From the NCBI GenBank assembly GCA_036489975.1, contig DASXES010000110.1, positions 186,001 through 250,000 of the forward strand: a DNA stretch of 64,000 nt, given 5' to 3'. The notes under the pieces were generated by a model, which was not told the origin of the DNA, searched no databases, and saw only the letters and a program-made list of their open reading frames with translations. Of this stretch, positions 50,301 through 59,071 are shown in pieces. Positions within the stretch are counted from its first letter, which is position 1; each line of letters opens with the position of its first letter. Both the position numbers and the translations under genes were made by a program. The DNA comes from Roseiarcus sp036489975 (GTDB taxonomy: Bacteria; Pseudomonadota; Alphaproteobacteria; Rhizobiales; Beijerinckiaceae).

Positions 50301-51484
50301 CCGCGCCAGAAGCGGCGCGCGGCGTCACGATAGCGGTCGTTCCAGTCGGCGAAGGCAGGCGGAAATTGGCCGAGCCGATAGCCGCCCGGGCCGATGTCCC
50401 AGGGTTCGGCGATGAGCCTCGCGTTCGCGAGTATGGGATCGGCAGCCAGCGCCTGGAAGAACGGCGCCTGCGGATCGAAGCCGCTGTCTCGCCGGCCGAG
50501 CGTCGGCGCGAGATCGAAGCGGAAGCCATCGAAGCCGCCATGGATCATCCAGCGCCTCAGCGCGCCGATCGCCATCTCGACAACGAGCGGACGGTCGAGC
50601 GCGAGGCAATTCCCGGTGCCGGTGTCGTTGATGTAGAGCGCTGGATTGCGCGGGTCGAGGCGGAACCACGCCTCGTTGTCGAGACCGCGAAGCGACAGCG
50701 TCGGCCCAAGCTCATCGCTTTCGCCGTTGTGGTTGAAGACGACGTCGAGAATAGCCTCCATGCCTGCCGCGTGCAGCGCGTCGGTCGCGGCGCGAACGTC
50801 GGCCCATCCGCCTGGCGCGAGACGCGGATCGGGCGAGCCGAACACGACGGAATTGTAGCCCCACGCATCCGAAAGCCCGAGCGGGGGCATGTGCCGCGCG
50901 TCGATGAACGGGTCGGCCGGCATGATCTCGACCGCGGTGACCCCAAGCGCGGCCAGATGCGCGATCGAGGCGGGATGCGCGAGCCCCGCGAAGGTTCCGC
51001 GCGCAACTTCGGGGATCGCCTGGTTTAGCCGGGAAAAGCCGCGCAGGTTGAGCTCGTAGATGATGAGCGCCTCGGGTGGGATACGCTTGTGGCCAGGCTC
51101 CCTGGCAGGCGGCTCCCCGGCAATCGCCTTGGCCGTGTGGGGGCCGGTGTCCTCGCCGAAGGCGAACATCGAGGGATGGAGGCGGAACGGCTGGTCGAAC
51201 CGCCAGGCGTAAGGATCGGCCAGCAATTTCCACGGGTCGAAGCGCTTTCCCCGCTGCGGCTCGTGAGGCCCCTCGACGCGGAAGCCGTAGCGCGCGCCGG
51301 CGCCGAATCCGGGCGCAAGGCCGCGCAAGACGCCGTCGGGGTCGCGCGTCATCGGCGCGCGGACAATCTCGCGGTCACCTTCATAGACGCAGAGCGAGGC
51401 GCTCTCGGCGTTCGGTAGAACGAGCGCCGCTTCGAGCCCGCGCGCCGAGACGATGACGCCGCGGGCGGCCTTCGGATCGGTCAT
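47330..51484 (-). CDS. glgX: GlgX-MalQ fusion: glycogen debranching enzyme + 4-alpha-glucanotransferase
   Basis: A single 1384-codon frame starts at ATG 51484, overlapping the glgA stop as ATGA. Residues about 1-667 are a GlgX-type GH13 isoamylase with a CBM48-like N-terminus, nucleophile Asp324 in GFRFDLAP, acid Glu360 in LIAEPWDIGPGG and Asp431 in VVVHDGFTLRDLVSYDHKHN. After a short GGGLNAGAPTG linker, residues about 680-1384 are a GH77 MalQ: MLRIDHAMGLKRLFLIP, VVGEDLGTVPDGFR, CAATHDLATLAGWW, TNLPGTDRERPNWRLK. GlgX removes limit-dextrin branches and MalQ disproportionates the released maltodextrins. No frame break was seen at the junction. Last gene of the glycogen operon. Confidence 0.93.
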   Translation of the reverse strand: MTDPKAARGVIVSARGLEAALVLPNAESASLCVYEGDREIVRAPMTRDPDGVLRGLAPGFGAGARYGFRVEGPHEPQRGKRFDPWKLLADPYAWRFDQPFRLHPSMFAFGEDTGPHTAKAIAGEPPAREPGHKRIPPEALIIYELNLRGFSRLNQAIPEVARGTFAGLAHPASIAHLAALGVTAVEIMPADPFIDARHMPPLGLSDAWGYNSVVFGSPDPRLAPGGWADVRAATDALHAAGMEAILDVVFNHNGESDELGPTLSLRGLDNEAWFRLDPRNPALYINDTGTGNCLALDRPLVVEMAIGALRRWMIHGGFDGFRFDLAPTLGRRDSGFDPQAPFFQALAADPILANARLIAEPWDIGPGGYRLGQFPPAFADWNDRYRDAARRFWRGDPGLRGEIATRIAGSRDLFPSAGEPSTGVNFVVVHDGFTLRDLVSYDHKHNEANGENNRDGTDDNNSWNHGVEGPSGDPEIAEARERDERNLLALLIASRGTPMLAMGSELGFSQGGNNNAYDQNNATSAIDWRQGDAALTAFTARLIAARRANAAFSRDAFLTGSPFDASGLPDVEWRDANGPMSQSEWSDAEGGVLVAVFATPQGASVDRAALAMNRSNADEETTLPSPRAGMGWRILADTHDPETPERPTALANLVRLRARSSLILAEAPSGGGLNAGAPTGETIDKLASEAGIAAEWADISGKRTIVSPETRIAILSGLGLEVASEAQARESLARLIDETERRRLPFSLMLRADEPLVAPLRDLPGKTDARMVREDGAVAEWSIDAGDGAKRDLADGRTVSERAFALPSLPIGRHRLIVDGVECALTVAPPAAYEAKGATRKRFGVAAQLYALHREGADGRDQGIGDFSALARAGESTGQAGGAYLGLSPLHMLFPRDRERASPYYPSDRRFVDPIFIDALDDAGLPRDEALNAALEALAPAFAAASTTRYVEYVEVWRAKRAALEARSAAFARLREARPADPLIAGYHAFARAGGETLRRFAAFQAAAEAEASDDWRLWPHDLRDGEPKAIDQAIERNRHGFEFALFCQWLADRQLERAAGRARSRGLEIGFYRDLAVGAAPEGAESWAHAGALTRGVAIGAPPDPFSVQGQNWSLPAPNPLAGAREGWASLSAVYRANMRHAGMLRIDHAMGLKRLFLIPAGARPAEGAYLSYPIDDLLGHLALESQRAECMVVGEDLGTVPDGFRDRMARANVQGMRVLRFERDGSHVRPPEAYPPTSVACAATHDLATLAGWWQGADIGERLMLGILTEAEVGAAIAQRREEKESLVAALLAAGLIGSAPGDEAPLSDALAAAVHAFIGGAGSILAHAQFDDLIGETVQTNLPGTDRERPNWRLKAAPDVATAFAGNRARAILAALAKGRT

Positions 51485-52935
51485 TCGGCAGGCCTGGCGA
51501 GATCGCGATAAAGCGCGGCGTATCGCTTCGCCGGACCGCGCCAGGAGACATCCGCTCGCATGCCGTTGAGCTTGAGGCGCCGCATCGTCGCCGGATCGCG
51601 GCCAATCTCCAGCGCGCGGTCGAGCGCATAGGTCAGCGCTTCGACGGTTGGGGGGTAGAACTGGACGCCGGTCGCCACGCCGGCGGCGATCGCCGCCTCG
51701 TTGGCGTCGATGACCGTGTCGGCAAGGCCGCCGACGCGCGCGACGATCGGCGGCGCGCCGTAGCGGAGCGCGCAAAGCTGGGTGAGCCCGCAAGGCTCGA
51801 AACGCGAGGGCACGACGATGAAATCGGCTCCGGCCTGGATGAGATGGGCCAGCTGCTCATCGTAGCCGAGAAGGCAAGCGACGGAATCCGGTCGCGCAGC
51901 CGCCGCGGCGGTGAAACCCGCCTCCAGCGACGGCTCGCCCGAGCCCAGCATCGCGAGCTGGGCGCCCTTGGCGATGAGGCCCGGCAGCGTCTGCAACAAT
52001 AGGTCGAGGCCCTTCTGATCCGAAAGGCGCGAGATGACGCCGAACAGCGGCCGGTCGACCCCCAGCTCCAGTCCCATCCGGGTCTGCAGCGTGGTCTTGT
52101 TGCGAACCCGCATGTCGATGCGCATGGGCGTGTAAGTTTGCGCGATCGCGGCGTCCGTGGCCGGATTCCACACCGTGTCGTCAATGCCGTTGACGATGCC
52201 CTGCAGGGCGCCGGCTCGGGTGCGCAAGAGCCCGTCGAGCGCCATGCCGAACTCGGGCGTCAAAATCTCCCGCGCGTAGGTCGGCGAAACGGTCGTGATG
52301 CGGTCGGACAGCCGTAACCCCGCCTTGAGAAAGCCGACGCCATCGAAATATTCGACCCCGTCGATGGTGAACGCATACGGCGGCAACCCCAGCTCGCCGA
52401 AGATCGAGCCCGGAAAATGGCCCTGGAAGGCGATGTTATGAATCGTGATTGCGGTGCCTGGGCGCGGCCCGTCAGCGTAGTGCAGGTAGGCGGGCGCCAG
52501 CGCCGCCTGCCAGTCGTGCGCGTGAACGACCTGAGGTCGGAATGCATCGATCGCTCCGAGGCCAATATCCGCCCCGACGCGTGCGAGCGCCGCGAATCGT
52601 AGGGCGTTGTCGGACCAGCCGAGCCCATCGGGGCCAATGTAGGGATTGCCGGGCCGGTCGTAGAGATGCGGCGCGTCGATGGCGAACAGCTCGAGGCCAG
52701 CCGCGGCGCCGGCGAGAACGCGCGCCGGACCGCCAAACAGATCGGCGTAATCGTGCACTGTCTCGGCGTCGCCGAGCCTCGCCATCACCGCCGGGTAGGC
52801 GGGCACGAGGGTTCTGATCTCGACCCCCTCGCGGGCGAGCGCCGCAGGCAGCGCGCCGACGACATCAGCCAGTCCTCCGGTCTTGATGAGCGGGAAGACC
52901 TCCGAGGCTACGGACAGAACTTTCACCTCGCTCAT
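51481..52935 (-). CDS. glgA: Glycogen synthase (ADP-glucose)
   Basis: The 484-aa GT5 enzyme elongates alpha-1,4-glucan from ADP-glucose. It has the ADP-glucose-binding FPLIKTGGLADVVGALPAAL at the N-terminus, VHAHDWQAALAPAYL, and the C-terminal donor site VPSRFEPCGLTQLCALRYG. The start overlaps the glgC stop by 4 bases, and the stop overlaps the glgX start by 4 bases. Confidence 0.96.
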   Translation of the reverse strand: MSEVKVLSVASEVFPLIKTGGLADVVGALPAALAREGVEIRTLVPAYPAVMARLGDAETVHDYADLFGGPARVLAGAAAGLELFAIDAPHLYDRPGNPYIGPDGLGWSDNALRFAALARVGADIGLGAIDAFRPQVVHAHDWQAALAPAYLHYADGPRPGTAITIHNIAFQGHFPGSIFGELGLPPYAFTIDGVEYFDGVGFLKAGLRLSDRITTVSPTYAREILTPEFGMALDGLLRTRAGALQGIVNGIDDTVWNPATDAAIAQTYTPMRIDMRVRNKTTLQTRMGLELGVDRPLFGVISRLSDQKGLDLLLQTLPGLIAKGAQLAMLGSGEPSLEAGFTAAAAARPDSVACLLGYDEQLAHLIQAGADFIVVPSRFEPCGLTQLCALRYGAPPIVARVGGLADTVIDANEAAIAAGVATGVQFYPPTVEALTYALDRALEIGRDPATMRRLKLNGMRADVSWRGPAKRYAALYRDLARPAE

Positions 52936-54215
52936 AGCGCGAGTTTGTCGATCATCGGCTGGGTGATCAGCGTGACGCCGTTTTCGGTGCGCCTGAATCG
53001 CTTGGCGTCAAGCTCGGGATCCTCGCCGACGACGAGGCCGTCGGGAATGCGCACCTCGCTATCGATGACCGCCTTGACCAGTCGCACGTTGCGTCCGATG
53101 TGGACATACGGCAGCACCACTGTTTCGTGCACGGTGGTGTATGAATGGACGCGCACCCCGGTAAAAATGAGCGAGCGGCTGAGCGAGGCGCCGGAGACGA
53201 TGCAGCCGCCCGAAAGCAGGGAAGAGACCGCCAGGCCGCGGCGGCCGTCGACGTCATGCACGAATTTCGCCGGCGGCGTGATCTCCCCATAGGTCCAGAT
53301 CGGCCAGCCCCGGTCGAAGAGGTCCAATTCAGGAACGACGTCGGTCAAATCGATGTTTGCGCCCCAGTACGCGTCCACGGTGCCGACATCGCGCCAATAG
53401 GGCAGGGCCTCTTCGTTCGATGTCACGCACGATTTGGAGAAGTGGTGCGCCACCGCTTTGCCGTTCTTGACGAGGTAGGGGATGATGTCCTTGCCGAAAT
53501 CATGGCTCGAATGCTGATCCGCCGCGTCGCGCTTGAGAATGTCGATCAGGAACGACGTCTCGAAGACATAGATGCCCATGCTGCACAGCGCGACATCAGG
53601 CTTGCCGGGCATGGGCGGCGGGTTCTTCGGCTTCTCAAGGAAAGCAATGATGTTGTCCTTGGTGTCGATATGCATGACGCCGAACCCGGTCGCTTCCTCG
53701 AGCGACGCCTCGAGGCAGCCGACCGTCACGTCGGCGCCTGATTCGACGTGCTGCTGGAGCATTTTCTCGTAGTCCATCTTGTAGATGTGATCGCCGGCCA
53801 AGAGCACGATGAAGTGGGGGCCATAGGGTTCGATGATATCGATGTTCTGGTAGACCGCGTCCGCGGTGCCGAGGTACCACATCGTCTCTGACACGCGCTG
53901 CGAGGCGGGCAGAATATCGAAACTCTCGTTGCGCTCGGGCCGGAAGAAGTTCCAGCCGCGCTGGAGGTGGCGGATCAGGCTGTGGGCCTTGTATTGCGTG
54001 GCGACCGCGATGCGGCGAATGCCTGAGTTGAGCGCATTCGATAAGGCGAAATCGATGATGCGCGACTTGCCGCCGAAATAGACCGCGGGCTTGGCGCGCC
54101 GGTCGGTGAGCTCGAGCAGGCGGCTGCCGCGCCCGCCCGCGAGGACATAGGCCATGGCGTGGCGAGCGAAGGGCGCCGAAACGCCGAGTTCCGTTGCGCT
54201 TTTCAACTTGGGCAT
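52932..54215 (-). CDS. glgC: Glucose-1-phosphate adenylyltransferase
   Basis: The 427-aa protein from ATG 54215 (GGAG six bases upstream) has the pyrophosphorylase motif VLAGGRGSRLLELTDRRAKP, the fructose-bisphosphate/ATP-site region FGGKSRIIDFALSNALNSG, GTADAVYQN, and LLAGDHIYKMDYEKML. It makes ADP-glucose, the committed step, and is usually allosterically controlled. The frame extends into glgB as shadow and is not used. Confidence 0.96.
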   Translation of the reverse strand: MPKLKSATELGVSAPFARHAMAYVLAGGRGSRLLELTDRRAKPAVYFGGKSRIIDFALSNALNSGIRRIAVATQYKAHSLIRHLQRGWNFFRPERNESFDILPASQRVSETMWYLGTADAVYQNIDIIEPYGPHFIVLLAGDHIYKMDYEKMLQQHVESGADVTVGCLEASLEEATGFGVMHIDTKDNIIAFLEKPKNPPPMPGKPDVALCSMGIYVFETSFLIDILKRDAADQHSSHDFGKDIIPYLVKNGKAVAHHFSKSCVTSNEEALPYWRDVGTVDAYWGANIDLTDVVPELDLFDRGWPIWTYGEITPPAKFVHDVDGRRGLAVSSLLSGGCIVSGASLSRSLIFTGVRVHSYTTVHETVVLPYVHIGRNVRLVKAVIDSEVRIPDGLVVGEDPELDAKRFRRTENGVTLITQPMIDKLAL

Positions 54216-54226
54216 GTCGAACTCCG

Positions 54227-56446
54227 TCAGGGCGCCGCCTCTCCTGCGCCGGCGGGCGGGCTGAAAACGAGGAACAAGGTCGCCAGCGGCGGCAAGGTCA
54301 CGGTGGCAGACGCTGGCAAGCCGTGCGAGGGACGCTCCCCAGCGGTGACGCCGCCGAGATTGCCCATATTCGAGCCGCCATAGGAAGCGGCGTCGCTGTT
54401 GAGCGCCTCGCGCCAGAAACCCCGATAAGGCAGGCCTAGACGGTAGCCCAGGCGCGGCTCCGGGGTAAAATTGCATACGACCGCGACCGGAGGGTCGCTC
54501 CGCGCGCCGAACCGGAGAAAGGCCAGCACCGACTGCGTGTCATCGTTGACCACGATCCAGCGGAAGCCATCGGGCTCGCAATCGCGCGCGTGGAGCGCGG
54601 GCGTCTCACGATAGAGCCGATTGAGTTCACGGATCCAGGCCTGAATCCCCTGATGCGGCCGATGATCGAGCAGCCACCAGGGGAGGGATTCCGTGGCGTT
54701 CCACTCGCTTGTCTGACCAAACTCCTGCCCCATGAACAGGAGCTTCTTGCCGGGGTGCCCCCACATGAAGCCGTAGAAGGCGCGCGCATTGGCGAAGCGC
54801 TGCCATTCGTCGCCCGGCATCTTGTAGATGACGGAACGTTTGCCGTGGACCACTTCATCGTGTGAGATCGGCAGCACGAAGTTCTCGCTGAAGGCGTAAA
54901 GAAGGCCGAACGTCAACTTGTTGTGATGCCAGCGGCGATAGATCGGATCTTCCGACACATAGTCGAGCGTGTCGTGCATCCAGCCCATGTTCCACTTGAA
55001 GCCGAACCCCAGGCCGCCCTGGTCGGTCGGCCGCGAAACGCCGGGAAAAGCCGTCGATTCCTCGGCGATCGTGACGCTCCCGGGAAAGCCGCCATAGACA
55101 AGCTCGTTGGCGCGACGGAGGAAGGCGATCGCTTCGCGATTTTCCTTGCTTCCGTCGGCATTGGGCAGCCATTCGCCCTCCTTGCGAGAGTAGTCGAGGT
55201 AAAGCATCGAGGCGACAGCGTCGACGCGCAGCCCATCGATATGAAAGCGATCGACCCAGTAAAGCGCGTTGCAATAGAGAAAGTTCGCGACCTCGACGCG
55301 GCCAAAATTGTAGATCGCCGTGTTCCAGTCCGGCTGGAAGCCCTTGCGCGGGTCGGCGTGCTCGTAAAGCGCAGTGCCGTCGAAATGCGCCAACCCCTGT
55401 TGATCGGTCGGAAAATGCGCCGGCACCCAGTCGAGGATGACGGCGAGGCCCGCGGCGTGCGCCCGATCCACAAAGCGCGCGAAGGCGGCCGGGTCGCCGA
55501 AGCGCCGCGTCGGGGCGAACAGGCCGATCGGCTGGTAGCCCCAGGATTCATCGAGCGGATGCTCGCTGATCGGCAGGAGCTCGATGTGAGTGTAGCCGAG
55601 ATCGACGACATAGGGGATGAGCTGGTCGGCGAGTTCGTCGTAGGTGAGAAACCGTCCTCCCTCGCCGCGCCGCCAGGAGCCGAGATGCACTTCGTAAATC
55701 GTCATCGGCTTTCGCCGGTGCTCGCCCTCGCCGCGCCTGGCCATGTATTCAGCGTCGGTCCAGGAGAAGTCAGCGCTGTCGGCGACCACGGAAGCGGTTG
55801 ACGGCCTGAGCTCGGCCTCGAAACCGAACGGATCAGCCTTGAGCGGCAACAGGGCGCCGTCCGGGCCCAGAAGTTCGAATTTATACACCGCCCCGACCGT
55901 CAATTCAGGGACGAAGATCTCCCAGAGGCCGCTGTCGAAGCGCCGCCGCATCTGACAGCGCCGTCCGTCCCACTGAGTGAAATCGCCGACCACCGAAACG
56001 CGCGTCGCATTGGGCGCCCATACGGCAAAGAGCACCCCGTCGACGCCCTCATGACGAATGAGCTGGGCGCCGAGCCGACGGTAGAGCTGCCGATGCGTGC
56101 CCTCCCGCGCCAGATAATCGTCGAGCGGTCCCAGCGCCGGCCCGAACGCATAAGGGTCAACGTAAGAAAAGGCTCCGTGCGCGGTTTTGACTTCGAGGCG
56201 ATAGGTCGGGCGCTGCTTGGCCGATGGAATCAGCGCCTCGAAAAAGTCGTCCTTGCGACGAGGCAACTCGGCCATGACCGCGCCGTCCCGGGTGAGCGCG
56301 CGGACCGAGATCGCCTGGGGCGCAAAGACGCGGATCGCCCATCCGGCGGGGGTCTGGTGCGGTCCGAGCACGGCGAACGGATCGGATTTGCGGGCGCCCG
56401 CGATCGCGTCGAGCTCTTCATCCCGCGCTCTCCATTCCTCCCGCAT
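54227..56446 (-). CDS. glgB: 1,4-alpha-glucan branching enzyme
   Basis: The 739-aa GH13_9 enzyme starts at ATG 56446, with AAGGAG seven bases upstream. Two N-terminal CBM48-type segments (DPFAVLGPHQTPAGWAIRVF and GVLFAVWAPNATRVSVVGDF) precede the catalytic barrel: nucleophile Asp in FHIDGLRVDAVASMLYLDYS, Glu in VTIAEESTAFPGV and Asp in LPISHDEVVHGKRS. It introduces alpha-1,6 branches. It lies 11 bases before glgC and 20 after glgP. Confidence 0.96.
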   Translation of the reverse strand: MREEWRARDEELDAIAGARKSDPFAVLGPHQTPAGWAIRVFAPQAISVRALTRDGAVMAELPRRKDDFFEALIPSAKQRPTYRLEVKTAHGAFSYVDPYAFGPALGPLDDYLAREGTHRQLYRRLGAQLIRHEGVDGVLFAVWAPNATRVSVVGDFTQWDGRRCQMRRRFDSGLWEIFVPELTVGAVYKFELLGPDGALLPLKADPFGFEAELRPSTASVVADSADFSWTDAEYMARRGEGEHRRKPMTIYEVHLGSWRRGEGGRFLTYDELADQLIPYVVDLGYTHIELLPISEHPLDESWGYQPIGLFAPTRRFGDPAAFARFVDRAHAAGLAVILDWVPAHFPTDQQGLAHFDGTALYEHADPRKGFQPDWNTAIYNFGRVEVANFLYCNALYWVDRFHIDGLRVDAVASMLYLDYSRKEGEWLPNADGSKENREAIAFLRRANELVYGGFPGSVTIAEESTAFPGVSRPTDQGGLGFGFKWNMGWMHDTLDYVSEDPIYRRWHHNKLTFGLLYAFSENFVLPISHDEVVHGKRSVIYKMPGDEWQRFANARAFYGFMWGHPGKKLLFMGQEFGQTSEWNATESLPWWLLDHRPHQGIQAWIRELNRLYRETPALHARDCEPDGFRWIVVNDDTQSVLAFLRFGARSDPPVAVVCNFTPEPRLGYRLGLPYRGFWREALNSDAASYGGSNMGNLGGVTAGERPSHGLPASATVTLPPLATLFLVFSPPAGAGEAAP

Positions 56447-56466
56447 GACAGTCTCCTTGCCGCAGC

Positions 56467-58950
56467 TTAAACTATCGGCGTGAATGGAGCGTTCCAGATT
56501 TCTTTTGCGTACTCGGCGATTGTGCGGTCGGAAGAGAACCAGCCGACATTGGCGGTGTTGAGAATGCTCGAGCGCATCCACCGATTGCGGTCACGCCAGG
56601 CCTCGTCGATCTTCATCTGCGCCGCCCAATAAGCGTCGAAGTCGGCGCAAATCATAAAATAATCGTGATGGGTCAGCATATCGACAAGACCGCGATACCG
56701 TGCGGCGTCGTCGGTCGAGAACACGCCGGAGCCGATTTCGTCGAGCGCCTCGCGCAGGATCGGGGAAGCCGCGATCCATTCGGTAGAGTCGATACCCTTG
56801 GCGCGCGCGGCTTCGACCTCGGGGGCGGTCAGGCCGAAAATAAAGATGTTGTCGTCGCCAACCATATCGCGCATTTCGACATTCGCCCCGTCGAGAGTGC
56901 CCACGGTGAGCGCGCCGTTAAGCGCCATCTTCATATTGCCGGTGCCGGAGGCTTCCATGCCGGCGGTCGAGATCTGTTCCGACAAGTCGGCGGCCGGCAT
57001 GATGATCTCGGCCAGGGAGACGTTATAGTTGGGCAGGAACACGACCTTCAAGAGGCCGCGCACGGTCGGATCCGAATTGACGACTTTGGCGACGTCGATG
57101 GCGAGCTTGATGATGAGCTTCGCCTGCGTGTAGCTCGCCGCCGCCTTACCCGAGAAGATCTTGACCCGGGGCGCGAAGTCGATGGTCGGGTTGGCGCGGA
57201 TGGCGTTGTAGCGCGCGACCGTCTCGAGAATATTGAGCAGCTGGCGCTTATACTCGTGGATGCGTTTGACCTGCACGTCGAACATCGCCTCCGGGTCGAC
57301 GCGCAGGTTGAGCTGGTCGGTGATGACGCGCGCAAGCGCGGCCTTGCGTTTGCGGCGGGCTTGAGCCACGCGCTCCTGCAGTGAAGAGTCGTCCGCATGC
57401 GCCACAAAGCCTTTTAGCGCATGATAGTCGTCAAGCCCGCGCTCGCCGAGAGTCGAGCGAATAATGTCGGCCAGGTCCGGATTGCATTCCATGAGCCAGC
57501 GGCGAAACGTGATGCCGTTGGTCTTGTTGGTGATGCGGCCGGGATAGACCGAATTGAGCGAATGAAACACGGTCTTGCGCATCAAATCGGTGTGCAGCGC
57601 CGAAACCCCGTTGATCTTGTGCGAACCGATAAAGGCGAGGTTCCCCATTCTCACCCGGCGCCCGGCGTGTTCGTCGATGAGCGAGATGCCGGCGAGCAGG
57701 CTCGCATCGACGAACCCGCGCCGTCGCGCGCTGTCGAGATGCGCCGCATTGATGAGGTAGATAATCTGCATGTGGCGCGGCAGCACGCGCTCCATCAACG
57801 GCACTGGCCAGGTTTCAAGCGCCTCCGGCAGCAGAGTGTGGTTCGTGTAGGAGAATGTCGCCTGGGTGATCGACCAGGCGTCGTCCCAGTCGACCTTGTT
57901 GAGGTCGACGAGGATGCGCATGAGTTCGGAGATGCCGATCGCTGGATGGGTGTCGTTGAGCTGGACGGCGGCGTGCTCGCCGAGCGTGCGCACATCGCCC
58001 CATTGCTTGATGTGGCGGCGAATGAGATCGAGCAACGAAGCTGAAGTGAAGAAATATTCCTGTCGGAGTCGCAATTCCTGGCCGGCCGGAGTCGCGTCGC
58101 TGGGATAGAGAACCTTGGAGATCGCCTCGGCCCGGACCGTCGCGGAGAACGCGCCGACATAGTCGCCGGCGTTGAAGGCGTCGAGCTTCAACGGGTCGGT
58201 CGCCCGCGCCGACCACAAGCGCAGCGTATTGACGTGGCGGCCACGCCAGCCGACCATCGGCGTATCGTAGGCGACCGCCTCCACCGTCTCAGCCGGATGC
58301 CACACATGGCTGGTGCGCTCGTCGCTCTCGACCATTTCGACCCAACCGCCGAACCCGATCGCGTAATTGTATTCGGGGCGGACGAACTCCCACGGATTGC
58401 CGTTGACGAGCCAGTCCTCGGGCGTTTCCTGTTGCCAGCCGCCGCGAATGATCTGGCGAAACAAACCATTGTCGTAGCGGATGCCGTAGCCGTGCGCGGC
58501 GATCGACAACGTCGCCATGCTGTCCATGAAACACGCGGCGAGGCGGCCGAGGCCGCCGTTGCCGAGCGCCGCATCGGGCTCGATCTTGCGCAAGTCCGTC
58601 AGACTGACGCCGAGTTCGTCGAGCGCCTCCGCCATTGGCTCCGCGACGCAGAGATTGGTCAGGGCGTCGAACAGTAGTCGCCCGATCAGAAATTCGAGCG
58701 AGAGATAATAGACCCGCTTGCGCCCGTCGATGTAGACGCCGTTTAGCGATTCCAGCCAGCGGCCGACGATGATGTCGCGGGTGGCGAACGTGACCGCAAG
58801 AAACCAATCGTGCGGCGTGGCGCGGCTCGGCGCCTTGCCGACGGCGTAAGTCAGTTTCGCCAGGACCGCCGCTTTGAGCTCCGCTGCGGAATAGGGACGC
58901 ATCTCGGCCGCTTCCGGCGCGGGTTTGTCAGTGGTGACAAGCTCGTCCAT
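56467..58950 (-). CDS. glgP: Glycogen/starch/alpha-glucan phosphorylase
   Basis: The 827-aa GT35 enzyme releases glucose 1-phosphate from non-reducing ends. The pyridoxal-phosphate lysine motif EASGTGNMKMALNGALTVG is intact, with GNGGLGRLAACFMDSMATLS and NDTHPAIGISELMRIL also present. First gene of the leftward operon. The promoter should lie in 58951-59071, but no clear consensus was found. Confidence 0.96.
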   Translation of the reverse strand: MDELVTTDKPAPEAAEMRPYSAAELKAAVLAKLTYAVGKAPSRATPHDWFLAVTFATRDIIVGRWLESLNGVYIDGRKRVYYLSLEFLIGRLLFDALTNLCVAEPMAEALDELGVSLTDLRKIEPDAALGNGGLGRLAACFMDSMATLSIAAHGYGIRYDNGLFRQIIRGGWQQETPEDWLVNGNPWEFVRPEYNYAIGFGGWVEMVESDERTSHVWHPAETVEAVAYDTPMVGWRGRHVNTLRLWSARATDPLKLDAFNAGDYVGAFSATVRAEAISKVLYPSDATPAGQELRLRQEYFFTSASLLDLIRRHIKQWGDVRTLGEHAAVQLNDTHPAIGISELMRILVDLNKVDWDDAWSITQATFSYTNHTLLPEALETWPVPLMERVLPRHMQIIYLINAAHLDSARRRGFVDASLLAGISLIDEHAGRRVRMGNLAFIGSHKINGVSALHTDLMRKTVFHSLNSVYPGRITNKTNGITFRRWLMECNPDLADIIRSTLGERGLDDYHALKGFVAHADDSSLQERVAQARRKRKAALARVITDQLNLRVDPEAMFDVQVKRIHEYKRQLLNILETVARYNAIRANPTIDFAPRVKIFSGKAAASYTQAKLIIKLAIDVAKVVNSDPTVRGLLKVVFLPNYNVSLAEIIMPAADLSEQISTAGMEASGTGNMKMALNGALTVGTLDGANVEMRDMVGDDNIFIFGLTAPEVEAARAKGIDSTEWIAASPILREALDEIGSGVFSTDDAARYRGLVDMLTHHDYFMICADFDAYWAAQMKIDEAWRDRNRWMRSSILNTANVGWFSSDRTIAEYAKEIWNAPFTPIV

Positions 58951-59071
58951 GAAACGCCCGGCCTCACTTCTGCGGCGCCCCCAGGCTGCCGATCCGCTGG
59001 AATGTTAAACACGCAGCGCTGGGCGGCACAATCTCCATCGGAGCCTGCCGGCCTTTGGCCGGGCTGTCCGG

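Noticed and set aside
48926..51028. 700-codon plus-strand frame opposite glgX-malQ
   Set aside because: Antisense shadow; charged low-complexity translation without any domain, while the minus strand carries both GH13 and GH77 motifs.
51485..51793. N-terminal extension of the glgX frame
   Set aside because: Lies within glgA in another frame and is arginine-rich; the ATG overlapping the glgA stop is the natural start.
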